From Actinopolymorpha rutila (lineage in GTDB: Bacteria > Actinomycetota > Actinomycetes > Propionibacteriales > Actinopolymorphaceae): a DNA stretch of 64,000 nucleotides. The notes below the pieces were generated by a model. That model had not been told where the DNA came from, made no database searches, and saw only the letters and a list, made by a program, of their open reading frames with translations. Shown here piece after piece: positions 19,296-28,288 of this stretch. The position numbers and the translations under genes were made by a program. Position 1 is the stretch's first letter. Each line of letters opens with the position of its first letter. The stretch is taken from positions 2,604,001 to 2,668,000 of the forward strand of contig NZ_JACBZH010000001.1 in NCBI RefSeq assembly GCF_013407855.1, in the 5' to 3' direction.

Positions 19296-20702
19296 GTGAT
19301 CGGCGACTCTGCGCAGCGGGTGCGCCGTCGGCCCGCTCCACGCCGACGGTTCGTTGCCCGGACCCTCGCCGTCCTCGTCGTCGGCGTTCTGCTGCTGTCC
19401 GGGGTGTTCGCGTCCGCCGTGGCGGTGCTGACCGGATCGGCCGTTCCGTCCGCGGTCGGCACACTGAACTCCGGCGGATCCGCACATGCTGCCGGCGGTC
19501 TCACTCCGGCAGCCCTGCCCACGGTCGCCGCGCGGAGCGGCCACCTCGCCGCCCAGCGCGTCGCGGTGGCAGAGGAACTGCTCGCCCGCCAGGCCGCCGC
19601 GATCCGGGCGGACGACCGGCGCGCCTACCTCGCCACGGTCGACCCGCGAGCACGCTCGTACGCCGCGACCGCCGCCCGCACCTTCGACAACCTCCAGCGG
19701 ATGCGGGTGCGCCAGGTGCGGTTCGGCACACCGGTCGTCGACTCGCGCGGGCTCACGCCGGCCCGGCGGGCCGCGCTCGGACCGTCCGCCTGGGTCGCCT
19801 CGGTCGAACTCTCCTTCCGGCTGCAGAGCGGTGACCCCCAGCCGTGGCAGACCACCCTGCGCATGGTGTTCGTGAACCGCGAGGGAGTCGGCTACGTCGC
19901 CGGCGACCGGGAAGGGCAGAGCCCCGGCTCGTCGCTGCCGCTGTGGCTGACCGAACGGCTCGACGTCGTCCACGGTGAGCACAGCATGGTGGCGGGATCC
20001 GGTCACCGGGACGAGCTTCGCCAATTCGCCCACACCGCCGATCTCGCCGTACGGCGGGTTTCGGAGGTGTGGGGGAGCAGCTGGGACCAGTACGTCGTCG
20101 TGCTCGTACCGCCCAGCCAGGCGCAGATGGAACGACTGATCGGGGTCGACTCGCACACCCAGAGCGCGGTGGCGGCGGTGACGACCTCGGTCGGGCGGCC
20201 GGATCCGGCCCTCGCATCGCACATCGTGGTCAACCCGCACACGTTCGACCAGATCGGCAGCCTCGGCCGGCTCGTCGTCCTCACCCACGAGGCGACCCAC
20301 GTCGCTGCACACGCCACAGTGAGCGCCATGCCGGTGTGGCTGTCGGAAGGCTTCGCCGACTACGTGGGCTTCCACCGCTCCGGGCTGCCGTCGCAGGTGA
20401 TCGCGCACGAGTTCCTGCGCGACGTGCACCGTCGCGGGCCGCCGAGCGCGTTGCCGGGCGGCACGGAGTTCGACCCGCGGGCCAAGGCCCTGGACGAGGC
20501 GTACGAGTCGGCGTGGACGGCGTGCCGCTACATCGCGCACCGCTGGGACCAGGCAACGCTGCTGCGGTTCTACGTCGCGATGGACGGTGCCCGGACGAAG
20601 GTCGACCAGGAACGCGTCTACCGGCGCGTCCTCGGCACCTCCTCCGACCGGTTCATCCAGGGCTGGCGTGCCTACGTGCGAGAACGCAGCGCCGACGACT
20701 GA
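19296..20702 (+). CDS. Membrane-anchored HExxH metallopeptidase-like protein
   Basis: A 468-residue protein with an Arg-rich N-terminus, a signal anchor (TLAVLVVGVLLLSGVFASAVAVL) and an extracytoplasmic body. Near residue 330 it has VVLTHEATHVAAHATVSA followed by MPVWLSEGFADYVGFH: the HEATH zinc site and the downstream Glu of a gluzincin peptidase (M1/DUF2268-like). The family is common in actinobacteria as 'peptidase MA-like', with no known substrate. It is transcribed from its own probable leaderless promoter. It may act on cell-wall or secreted proteins, given the riboswitch-controlled wall hydrolase before it and the M48 peptidase after it. Confidence 0.82.
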   Translation: MIGDSAQRVRRRPAPRRRFVARTLAVLVVGVLLLSGVFASAVAVLTGSAVPSAVGTLNSGGSAHAAGGLTPAALPTVAARSGHLAAQRVAVAEELLARQAAAIRADDRRAYLATVDPRARSYAATAARTFDNLQRMRVRQVRFGTPVVDSRGLTPARRAALGPSAWVASVELSFRLQSGDPQPWQTTLRMVFVNREGVGYVAGDREGQSPGSSLPLWLTERLDVVHGEHSMVAGSGHRDELRQFAHTADLAVRRVSEVWGSSWDQYVVVLVPPSQAQMERLIGVDSHTQSAVAAVTTSVGRPDPALASHIVVNPHTFDQIGSLGRLVVLTHEATHVAAHATVSAMPVWLSEGFADYVGFHRSGLPSQVIAHEFLRDVHRRGPPSALPGGTEFDPRAKALDEAYESAWTACRYIAHRWDQATLLRFYVAMDGARTKVDQERVYRRVLGTSSDRFIQGWRAYVRERSADD

Positions 20703-20734
20703 CGGCATACCGACGACCGACCGACCGACGACCG

Positions 20735-20776
20735 ACTGGCTGACGACGGACTGGCTGACGACGGACTGGCTGACCG
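20735..20776 (+). repeat. 15-bp intergenic tandem repeat
   Basis: The unit GACTGGCTGACGACG occurs 2.8 times in perfect tandem, preceded by a CCGACGACCGACCGACCGAC stretch. It lies between the peptidase stop and the M48 gene. Confidence 0.85.
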
Positions 20777-20867
20777 CTGGGTGACTGACGACGGGGTGAG
20801 GGTTGTGGCGAGACCGCGGGCCGCAGGGACGTAGCCGGCCGGGCTCGAAGCGTGCGTTGGGGGGAAC

Positions 20868-22346
20868 GTGCGTCGACGGGGAATCGTGCGGTTGCCGGAT
20901 TCCGTGCCTCGGCCGGATTCCGAACGTACACAGGAGATCGGGCGCGCCCGGGAGACCGAGCGCCACCGGACGGACGGTTGTCACCCGGAACATGGGCCGG
21001 GGCGTCGACCGAAACGTCAACCAGGGCATCCGTCCGGATGTCAACCCGGAATTGACAGGCGATCGGCGATGGTCGCTCTGGTCGCCCTGCTGGCCGGGCT
21101 CGTCGTACTGGTCCTGGTCACCACGCCATGGAGTCCGTGGGCTCGCACGAGTGCGCTGCTGCCGACCTCGACCGCGCCGCTGACCGAGGACTTCGACAAG
21201 ACCGAGATCGCCAGCAGCGTGGCGTTCCAGCAGCTGATAGGTGCACCTGCGTACCTCACCGGAGCGGCCGGGGTGGTGATCTCGGCCTGGCTCGGCCTCA
21301 CCAGGACCGGCGCCCGGATCGCCGGCGGCCTGCTGCCCCGCGTACGACGGTGGTGGCTTCGGGTGGTGCTGGGGACCTTCGCGGTGACGCTGGCGATCCG
21401 GATCCTGGTGCTGCCGTTCGACCTCTGGCTGGAGATCGTCCGCCGGGACAGCGGGGTGTCCACACAGAGCTTCGCCGGCTGGGCGGGGGACACAGCGATC
21501 GCCGCCGCGGTGACGTTCGTGGTCACCGCCGCGCTGATGGTCGGGATGCTGGCCCTGGTCCGGAAGTTTCCGCGCTGGTGGTGGGCTCTGGGCTCGGCGA
21601 TCGGCGCGGGGATGGTGGTGGCCGGCTCGTTCGTCTATCCCGTCCTGGTCGAACCTCTCTACAACCACTTCACCCCGATGCCGCCCGGACAGCTGCGCTC
21701 GGCGCTGCTCGACCTGGCCGCCCGCGACCACGTCCCCGTCAACGATGTCCTGGTCGCCGACGAGTCCCGGCGCACCACCCGGCTGAACGCCTACGTCTCG
21801 GGGTTCGGCTCCACCCGCCGGATCGTGGTGTACGACACGCTGCTGGCCGACGCCACGCCGGACCAGGTGCGGCTGATCGTCGCGCACGAACTCGGGCACG
21901 CCAAGCACAACGACGTGTTGCGGGGGACCGTGGTGGGCGCGGTCGGCGTGGCGTCCGGGATGGTCGCGCTCGCGTTGTTGCTGGACTCCGCCCGGCTGCG
22001 CCGCCGGGCCGGTGTCAGGTCGGCCGCGGACCCACGGGTGGTGGCGCTCGTCCTCGCCCTCACCGCGATCGGCATGCAGGCCACCCTGCCGCTGCAGAAC
22101 GCGATCTCCCGCCGGATCGAGGCCAGCGCGGACGTGCATGCCCTCGACCTCACCCGGGACCCGCGGGGGTACGCCGAGGTGCAGCGCTGGCTCGCGGTGT
22201 CGAACCGCAGTGACCTGACTCCCGCGCCGGTGCTGTACGTGTTCTACGCCACGCATCCGACCGCGCCGGAGCGGATCGCGCTGATCCGGTCCTGGTCGCG
22301 GCGCCAGGGCTTGCCGGCCGTTCCCGCGATGGCCACCACCGAGTGA
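20868..22346 (+). CDS. M48-family membrane metallopeptidase (Ste24/CAAX protease 1-like)
   Basis: Predicted integral-membrane zinc peptidase. Up to 492 residues from GTG 20868, which follows GGGGGG; the first 65 residues are Arg/Pro-rich and weakly supported, and ATG 21069 just before the first helix (MVALVALLAGLVVLVLV) is the alternative. It has about six helices, the zinc motif IVAHELGHAKHNDVL near residue 345 and the third ligand in RRIEASADVHALDLTRDPRG. The region VEPLYNHFTPMPPGQLR is characteristic of Ste24-type enzymes. Bacterial members trim membrane or damaged proteins; the substrate here is unknown. Its stop overlaps a GTG of the next gene. Confidence 0.9.
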   Translation: MRRRGIVRLPDSVPRPDSERTQEIGRARETERHRTDGCHPEHGPGRRPKRQPGHPSGCQPGIDRRSAMVALVALLAGLVVLVLVTTPWSPWARTSALLPTSTAPLTEDFDKTEIASSVAFQQLIGAPAYLTGAAGVVISAWLGLTRTGARIAGGLLPRVRRWWLRVVLGTFAVTLAIRILVLPFDLWLEIVRRDSGVSTQSFAGWAGDTAIAAAVTFVVTAALMVGMLALVRKFPRWWWALGSAIGAGMVVAGSFVYPVLVEPLYNHFTPMPPGQLRSALLDLAARDHVPVNDVLVADESRRTTRLNAYVSGFGSTRRIVVYDTLLADATPDQVRLIVAHELGHAKHNDVLRGTVVGAVGVASGMVALALLLDSARLRRRAGVRSAADPRVVALVLALTAIGMQATLPLQNAISRRIEASADVHALDLTRDPRGYAEVQRWLAVSNRSDLTPAPVLYVFYATHPTAPERIALIRSWSRRQGLPAVPAMATTE

Positions 22347-22394
22347 GCGCCGAACGACAACCGAGTGTGTACCGGCCGGCGCCCGGACGCCGGA

Positions 22395-22400
22395 TAGGGT
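22395..22400 (+). promoter_or_regulatory. Possible leaderless -10 element for the mannosyltransferase
   Basis: TAGGGT lies 8 bases before GTG 22409, inside the longer alternative reading frame. Confidence 0.35.
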
Positions 22401-22408
22401 CGGTCCCC

Positions 22409-23554
22409 GTGGCCCGCACTCTGGTGGTGACGAACGACTTCCCGACCCGGCAGGGAGGCATCGAGGCGTTCGTGCTCGCCCTGTGCCAGCGGATGCCGCC
22501 GGCGGAGGTGGTCGTCTACACCGCGTCGATGGCCGGTGGCAGGGAGTACGACGCGACCCTGCCGTTCCCGGTGATCCGCGACCGCACCTCGACGCTGCTG
22601 CCGACTCCGGGGCTGGCCCGGCGTACCACCCAGGTGCTGCGCTCGGAAGGCTGCGACCGGGTGCTGTTCGGGGCCGCCGCGCCGCTCGGCCTGCTCGCGC
22701 CGACGCTGCGACGGGCCGGGGCGAAGCGGATCGTGGGGCTGACCCACGGCCACGAGACGTGGTGGGCGCGGGTGCCGGGTCCGCGCGGGCTGTTCCGCCG
22801 GATCGGGCGTTCCACCGACTCGCTCACCTACCTGGGGGAGTACACCCGTTCGGTGCTGGCCCGCGGGCTCGCCCCCGAGGACGCGGCCCGGATGACCCGC
22901 CTCACTCCCGGTGTGGACACGGAGACGTTCCGGCCGGGCACCGGCGGGGAGGTGGTCCGCAAGCGGCTCGGCCTTCCCTCCGACCGGCCGGTCGTGGTGT
23001 GCGTGGCGCGACTGACCGAGCGCAAGGGCCAGGACACGCTGATCACGGCCTGGCCGCACGTGCTGCGCGAGGTGCCGGGGGCGACGCTGCTCGTCGTCGG
23101 CGACGGTCCCTACCGCACCGATCTGGAGCGGCTGGCCGACGAGACCGGCGTACGCGGGGACGTCGTCTTCGCGGGCGCGGTGCCGTGGACGGACATCCCC
23201 CCGTACTTCGACGCCGGTGACGTCTTCGCGATGCCGTGCCGCACCCGACTGGCCGGCCTGGAGCCGGAGGGGCTCGGGATCGTGTTCCTGGAGGCGCAGG
23301 CCAGCGGGCTGCCGGTGGTCGTCGGCGACTCCGGCGGTGCGCCGGACGCCGTACGCCACGGGGAGACCGGCTACGTCGTGGATCCGTACAACCCGGTCGC
23401 GGTGGCGGCGAAGGTCGTCACGCTGCTCAGGGACCCGGCCGCCGCGCGGGCGATGGGGGAGCGGGGCCGCGCGTGGGTTCGGGAGAGCTGGACGTGGGAC
23501 GCGTCGGTGGCCAGGCTGCGCGGTCTGCTGGGATATCCCGACGCGGGTGCCTGA
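22409..23554 (+). CDS. pimB: GT4-family glycosyltransferase, PimB-like mannosyltransferase
   Basis: A 381-residue GT-B fold transferase. I prefer GTG 22409 (VARTLVVTNDFPTRQGGIEA), which matches the compact N-terminus of the family; GTG 22343, overlapping the M48 stop, would add 22 residues. Seen are the Gly-rich acceptor loop TRQGGIEAF, VARLTERKGQDTLI at the start of the second Rossmann domain, and the donor-binding EPEGLGIVFLEAQASGLPVV (EX7E motif). It most resembles the GDP-mannose-dependent enzyme adding the second mannose to phosphatidylinositol mannosides in mycobacteria. The donor and acceptor are inferred. Its 3' end overlaps the convergent gene by 128 bases. Confidence 0.85.
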   Translation: MARTLVVTNDFPTRQGGIEAFVLALCQRMPPAEVVVYTASMAGGREYDATLPFPVIRDRTSTLLPTPGLARRTTQVLRSEGCDRVLFGAAAPLGLLAPTLRRAGAKRIVGLTHGHETWWARVPGPRGLFRRIGRSTDSLTYLGEYTRSVLARGLAPEDAARMTRLTPGVDTETFRPGTGGEVVRKRLGLPSDRPVVVCVARLTERKGQDTLITAWPHVLREVPGATLLVVGDGPYRTDLERLADETGVRGDVVFAGAVPWTDIPPYFDAGDVFAMPCRTRLAGLEPEGLGIVFLEAQASGLPVVVGDSGGAPDAVRHGETGYVVDPYNPVAVAAKVVTLLRDPAAARAMGERGRAWVRESWTWDASVARLRGLLGYPDAGA

Positions 23555-25544
23555 CCGGGTTCGGCTCGCCGCCCGGTCGCCGCGTCGTACGGCGGCGGAC
23601 CCAGGCTGCCGCTACTCCCGCGGCGATGAGCAGTGACGCGACCGTGCCGAGCGCCGCCGCGGTGCCGTACACGGGTACGCCGTAGCCGAGACAGCTGCCG
23701 AGCAGCAGCCCGGCGGCCAGGTGGGCGGCGGTCTGGGTAGCGGTGCGCGCGGGGTCGGCGGTGACCGGGCGGTCCCGGCGCGCCGGGCGGTGCCGGCGTG
23801 CACTCACGGTCGCGCCGAGCAGGACGACGGCGACGCTCACGCCGAGGACCAGGGCGGGTACGCCGGACCGGATCGGCCACCCCGGCCCCACCCGCACCGC
23901 GGCCCAGCCGGTGACGACCAGCCCGGCGACCCAGACGGCGGCACCCGAACCCACCAGGGCCGCACCCGTGAGCCGGTCCGTACTCACGATGCGGTCCGGT
24001 CCCGCCGGCCGGCTTCTCCGCGTGCCACGTCGCGACCAGCCGAGCGCGGCGGCGGCGGCGACCACGAGGAGCGCGAGCGCACCGGCGGTCTGCCCCGACC
24101 AGGGCTGTCCGTGCCTGCTCAACGCAGGCCGGTCGTCGGTGAGCGGCGCCCCGCTGTCGGTGAACGGCGTTCCGGCGGCCGAGGCCGCCTCGGCAGTGAG
24201 GGGTACGCAGGTACGGGTGGCGGAACGCGCGCCGACCACCGCCAGGATGACCCGGCCGCCGTCCGCCGGCCCCACCCGGCAGGCCGGCCGGTCGAACGCC
24301 GCCGCCAGGGTGGTGGCGATCCGGCGTGCGGCAGGCGAGTCGGTGCTGCCTTGCCTGCCTGCACGGCCTGAGCGGCTCTCGCCGCCGCCTCCGCTGCTGA
24401 CGGCGGCCTGGTCGTACTCCACCGCGACCGTCCCGCCGGGTGCGAGCAGTCGCCGGGCCTGGCCGAACGCCTCGGTGGTCAGCGCGTACGACGAACCCGG
24501 CGTACCTGTACCCGGCAGGACGTCCCGGCCCACGGCGGCGGTGACGAGCACCAGGTCGTAGCGGCCGGTCGCCCGGTCGAGATAGGCGCGCGGGTCGGCC
24601 AGGTGGACGGTGACCCGCGAGTCGGCGTACGGGTGGTCGGGGTGGCGGTTCCCGGCGAGCCGGACGAGTGCCGGATCGACCTCGACCGCGTCGACGTGCT
24701 CGGCGCCGCGGCCGAGCGCGAAGGCCGTCTCGTTGCCGATCCCCGCTCCGAGCACCAGCACCCGCCGCGGGTGGCCGCCGGGCACCAGGTCGAACGCGGC
24801 CAGCCTGGCCGGCTCGTCGCGCGCCACCTCCCGGGCCTCGCGCATGTCCGGCAGCCGGACGCCGTTGTGCACCGCCGAGGTCACGTTGGCAAGCGAGGTG
24901 CGTTCGGTGACCTTGCCGTACGCCGACCAGGTGGTGCCGGCCGCCATCGCCTGCCCGCCCAGCACCAGCGGCGGCACCGCGAGCACTCCCACGAGGACGA
25001 CCGGAACCGCCGGGCGCGCCCAGGTGACGGCCGAGGCGAGGGCGAGGAGCAGTGCCCAGCCCACCGGCGGGGTAGCCGCCGAGGACAGTGCCGCGTCGGC
25101 GCCGAACCCGAGCAGGCCGCCCAGGCCGAGAACGACCAGGACGCCCGCACCGGTGAGTCGTCCGCGCTGACGGAGGGCTTCGCCGTGCAGTTCTGCGTGA
25201 CCGGCGGCGGTGATCGCGGCGACCAGGGCGAGAAGGGGTACGGCGACCCGGACCGGCGGCGACGGGAGTACCGGCCACGCGGTGAGGAGGACAACCAGGA
25301 CCGCGAACCCGACCGGCCCGTACGCGCCCGAAGACAGCGGACCGGGCTGTCGTCCGGACTGCCGGTCGGACCGTCGAGCCGACCGGGCGAACCCGGCCAC
25401 CGCTCCGAGCAGGCAGGCGGCGCCCACCGCGGTCGGCAGGCGTTCCAGGGTCAGGCCGGACGTGCCGACCCAGCGGGGGAGCCAGACCAGCAACAGGGTG
25501 AGCTGGGCACCGGTGAGGACGATGCGTACGCCGCCGCCTCTCAT
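23427..25544 (-). CDS. Membrane-bound spermidine-synthase-like protein
   Basis: A 705-residue protein from ATG 25544, with GGAGGG seven bases upstream. The N-terminal 230 residues contain six or seven hydrophobic helices. The centre is a SAM-dependent Rossmann domain of the polyamine-synthase type: VLVLGAGIGNETAFALGRG, the acidic VDAVEVDPALVRLAG, and DLVLVTAAVGRDVLPG. The C-terminus has several more helices and ends in a Pro/Arg/Ser-rich tail. Polyamine synthesis is not assured, because many such membrane proteins lack the usual amine-binding residues. The last 128 bases lie antisense to the end of the mannosyltransferase gene. Confidence 0.8.
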   Translation of the reverse strand: MRGGGVRIVLTGAQLTLLLVWLPRWVGTSGLTLERLPTAVGAACLLGAVAGFARSARRSDRQSGRQPGPLSSGAYGPVGFAVLVVLLTAWPVLPSPPVRVAVPLLALVAAITAAGHAELHGEALRQRGRLTGAGVLVVLGLGGLLGFGADAALSSAATPPVGWALLLALASAVTWARPAVPVVLVGVLAVPPLVLGGQAMAAGTTWSAYGKVTERTSLANVTSAVHNGVRLPDMREAREVARDEPARLAAFDLVPGGHPRRVLVLGAGIGNETAFALGRGAEHVDAVEVDPALVRLAGNRHPDHPYADSRVTVHLADPRAYLDRATGRYDLVLVTAAVGRDVLPGTGTPGSSYALTTEAFGQARRLLAPGGTVAVEYDQAAVSSGGGGESRSGRAGRQGSTDSPAARRIATTLAAAFDRPACRVGPADGGRVILAVVGARSATRTCVPLTAEAASAAGTPFTDSGAPLTDDRPALSRHGQPWSGQTAGALALLVVAAAAALGWSRRGTRRSRPAGPDRIVSTDRLTGAALVGSGAAVWVAGLVVTGWAAVRVGPGWPIRSGVPALVLGVSVAVVLLGATVSARRHRPARRDRPVTADPARTATQTAAHLAAGLLLGSCLGYGVPVYGTAAALGTVASLLIAAGVAAAWVRRRTTRRPGGEPNPVRHPRRDIPADRAAWPPTRPTSSSPEPTRGPAPPSPARRPGP

Positions 25545-25801
25545 CGGTCCCTCCGCCTCCTCGCCCCCGCCCGGCCGGCGTCCGCGCGATCGGCACGGCC
25601 TCCGCCCCGCCCGGCGCGGAGACGAATGTATCCGCACGGCCGGCCGACGGAACCAGGTCGAGGGAACCGGGTTCGCGGCGGCATCACTTCGCGGCATCAC
25701 TGTGCGGCATCGTGTCGCGGCGCCGGGGTGATGGCGCCCGAGGTGACGGGACCGAGCCGGTAGCGTGCCGACGACGTAGGAACTCCCGCGGAGGTGGGCC
25801 G

Positions 25802-26431
25802 ATGCCCCTGGTGGACCTGGCCGACGACACGTTCGTAGTGGCCGAACCGGCGCGGCTGGCGCGGCGGCTGACCGCTCCGGAGTTCTGGCGTGCCTGCTGG
25901 CCGTCGGTGCGGCTCGAGCCGTACCACGACCGAGGTGCCGAGGGCGCGCGGTGGTACGTCCGGGGCGAGTTCACCGGCACCGCCGAACTCTGGCTGGAGC
26001 CCTGTCGGGACGGCACTGTCGTGCACGTGTTCCTGCGCGCCGATCCGGCGCGCGGGCCGTTGGCCGGGCGGCGGCTGGCGCGGGTGCGGCGGGAGTTCGC
26101 CGTGGCGGTGAAGTCGGCGATGTTCGCGGTCAAGGACGAGATGGAGGCGGAGCGGACGGTGGGGGTCGGTTCGCAGCCGCTGCCCGGACCGGCCGAGCAC
26201 GCGGCCGAACCCGAGCCGGCGATCGAGCCCGAACCCGAGCCGGCGATCGAGCCCGAACCCGAGCCGACGGTCCACTCCGAGTCGCCGGCTGAACAGGCGC
26301 GGTCAGCCGAGCTCGCGGGCGACGACCCGCAGGTCGTCGACGAGCCCGACGTACATGTCGTCACGGTCGTGGGCGCGCAGGACCGCCGACGGGTGGATCG
26401 TCGCGACGACGGCCGGCCCGGACCTCGCTGA
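25802..26431 (+). CDS. SRPBCC-like (polyketide cyclase-type) protein with Glu-Pro repeats
   Basis: A 209-residue protein from ATG 25802, with GGAGGTG upstream. Residues 1-115 look like a START/SRPBCC fold often annotated as polyketide cyclase: FVVAEPARLARRLTAPEFW, then ARWYVRGEFTGTAELWLEP and GTVVHVFLRADPA. The second half is an acidic linker with a 24-base tandem repeat encoding EPEPAIEPEPEP (26213-26265). The last 43 residues lie antisense to the end of the udgX gene and may not be conserved. Function unknown. Confidence 0.72.
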   Translation: MPLVDLADDTFVVAEPARLARRLTAPEFWRACWPSVRLEPYHDRGAEGARWYVRGEFTGTAELWLEPCRDGTVVHVFLRADPARGPLAGRRLARVRREFAVAVKSAMFAVKDEMEAERTVGVGSQPLPGPAEHAAEPEPAIEPEPEPAIEPEPEPTVHSESPAEQARSAELAGDDPQVVDEPDVHVVTVVGAQDRRRVDRRDDGRPGPR

Positions 26432-27007
26432 GGAATTGTCCGCGGGGCTCTCGCGGTCGTCGGTGGTTGCCAGGTCCGCCAGGCCCGCCAGGTCCGCGGG
26501 CGGCGGCAGCACCTGTCCGCGTTGTCGGCTCACCCGGAACTCCGGACCGAACACCGCCTTCGCGGCCGTCGCGCCGAGGCAGACCAGCACCGGTGGGCGT
26601 ACGGCGGCGAGTTCGGCAACCAGCCACGGCCTGCACGCGACGATCTCGGTACGCCCGGGGGTCTTGTGCAACCTCCGCTTGTCCCGCTCGGCGGGGATGA
26701 ACTTGAAGTGCTTCACCGCGTTCGTGACGTACGCGTGCCGCCGGTCGAGGTCGGCGTCGGCGAGCGCGCGTTCGAGCACGCCACCCGCCGGACCGACGAA
26801 CGGCTCGCCCTGGCGGTCCTCGACGTCACCTGGCTGCTCACCGACCAGCATCACCCTCGCGCGCGGGTCGCCGGCGCCGAACACCGTCTGGGTGGCGTCG
26901 CGATACAGGTCGCAGCCCTGGCAGGTCTGCGCCGCGGCACGCAACTCGGCCACGTCGGTGGAGTCGGGAACGTGGTCGGCGGCGGTGCGGACCGTACGGC
27001 GGGCCAT
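26303..27007 (-). CDS. udgX: Uracil-DNA glycosylase of the UdgX type
   Basis: A 234-residue family 4-like uracil-DNA glycosylase. Cys residues of the iron-sulfur cluster start at CQGCDLY near residue 30. The active site reads VMLVGEQPGDVEDRQGEPF followed by VGPAGG, and the UdgX-specific loop is present as ERDKRRLHKTPGRTE; the His in this loop forms a covalent bond to uracil-excised DNA in mycobacterial UdgX. The common form is KRRIH and here Leu replaces Ile. The C-terminal motif is VVATIHPSAVLRA. A loop of about 25 residues (ATTDDRESPADNSSARSG) lies just before it. It is convergent with, and overlaps by 129 bases, the SRPBCC-like gene. Confidence 0.92.
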   Translation of the reverse strand: MARRTVRTAADHVPDSTDVAELRAAAQTCQGCDLYRDATQTVFGAGDPRARVMLVGEQPGDVEDRQGEPFVGPAGGVLERALADADLDRRHAYVTNAVKHFKFIPAERDKRRLHKTPGRTEIVACRPWLVAELAAVRPPVLVCLGATAAKAVFGPEFRVSRQRGQVLPPPADLAGLADLATTDDRESPADNSSARSGPAVVATIHPSAVLRAHDRDDMYVGLVDDLRVVARELG

Positions 27008-27192
27008 CCGGGTGGACTACCCGTCCCGGCGCCGGCCAAGCGTGCGGGCCCGTCGCGCCCGAACCCCGGCCAGCCGCCACCGAACGCGACCCTGCCCGGC
27101 CGATGCGGGACAGCGTGCCCGAGCGGGCCGGGGTCTGTCGGTGGGCACGGCTAGCCTGACTCGGGTTGCTGGTCGGCGAAAGTGGAGGACAG

Positions 27193-28179
27193 ATGCCCGC
27201 ATCCCAGGCAGGTACGACGGCACGGATGGTCACGGCGGCGACAGCCTTCCTGTCCGCGCTGACACCGGACCAGCGGGCGGCCGCCACCGCTCCGTTCGAC
27301 ACCGACGACCACCGGACGTGGACCTACCTGCCCGGTCCGCGGCCGGGGCTCGCCCTGGCGGACATGTCCGAGGAGCAGCGCGGCCTGGCGGCCGCACTGC
27401 TGGCGACCGGCCTGAGCGACGAGGGCAGCGGCCGGGCGAAGGCGATCATGACGCTGGACGGCATCCTGCGCGACATCGAACGCGAGGCCGGTTCGGAGAT
27501 GTGGAAGCAGCGCAACTCCGGGTTCTTCTGGGTCCGCGTCCTCGGCGACCCGGCCGGCTCCCGGCCCTGGGCGTGGCGGGTCAACGGCCACCACCTGGGC
27601 ATCCACTTCGCCGTGGTCGGTGACCAGGTGGCGGCGACTCCGCAGTTCTTCGGCGCCAACCCGGCCATGGTGCTGTCCGGGCCACACACCGGGCTGCGCA
27701 CACTTCCCGAGTCTGAGGACCTCGGCCGGGCTCTGCTGGCCTCCCTCGATCCCGACCGGCAGGCGCGGGCCGTGGTCGACGCGGAGGCGCCCGACGACAT
27801 CCTCACCCGCCGTGACCCGGTGGCCGACGCCGGTCGGCTTCCCCGCGGGCTGGCGTACGCCGACATGACCGACCCACAGCGCGGGCACCTCGAGACGTTG
27901 GTCCGGCACTACCTCGGCCGGTCGGCCCCGGAGGTGGCCGAGGCGTCCTGGCACGACCTGGAGAAGGCCGGCCTGGAGCGGGTCACTTTCAGCTGGGCGG
28001 GTTCGCTGCGGCCGGGCGTCGGCGAGCGGCACTACTACGCCGTGGCCGGCCCGACGTTCGTGCTGGAGTACGACAACACCCAGAACGACGCCAACCACGT
28101 CCACACTGTGTGGCGCGACCTGCGCAACGACTGGGGCGAGGACCTGCTGGCCACGCACTACGCCCAGCAGCACCGCTGA
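27193..28179 (+). CDS. DUF3500 family protein
   Basis: A 328-residue protein from ATG 27193, with GGAGG four bases upstream and a possible -10 (TAGCCT) at 27152. Diagnostic parts of the DUF3500 family are FLSALTPDQRAAATAPFD, WTYLPGPRPGLAL, FWVRVLGDPAGSRPWAWRVN, GHHLGIHFAVVGDQVAATP and FVLEYDNTQNDANHVHTVWR. The pattern of Glu, His and Asp around NDANHVH suggests a metal site, but the biochemical role of the family is not known to me. There is no signal peptide. Confidence 0.88.
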   Translation: MPASQAGTTARMVTAATAFLSALTPDQRAAATAPFDTDDHRTWTYLPGPRPGLALADMSEEQRGLAAALLATGLSDEGSGRAKAIMTLDGILRDIEREAGSEMWKQRNSGFFWVRVLGDPAGSRPWAWRVNGHHLGIHFAVVGDQVAATPQFFGANPAMVLSGPHTGLRTLPESEDLGRALLASLDPDRQARAVVDAEAPDDILTRRDPVADAGRLPRGLAYADMTDPQRGHLETLVRHYLGRSAPEVAEASWHDLEKAGLERVTFSWAGSLRPGVGERHYYAVAGPTFVLEYDNTQNDANHVHTVWRDLRNDWGEDLLATHYAQQHR

Positions 28180-28288
28180 GCCGAGTCAGCGACACCGCTG
28201 AGCACTGAGCTGACGCCGGCCGGCACCGGCCGACGCCGGGCTGTTAATGGTTCGCGACCGGAACGGCTCGCCAGCACACTGGGCTGAC

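Noticed and set aside
18132..22256. A 1374-codon open frame on the minus strand
   Set aside because: It lies antisense to three genes with clear catalytic motifs (NlpC/P60, HExxH and M48), has no recognisable domain and a His/Arg/Gln-rich composition typical of antisense GC-rich DNA.
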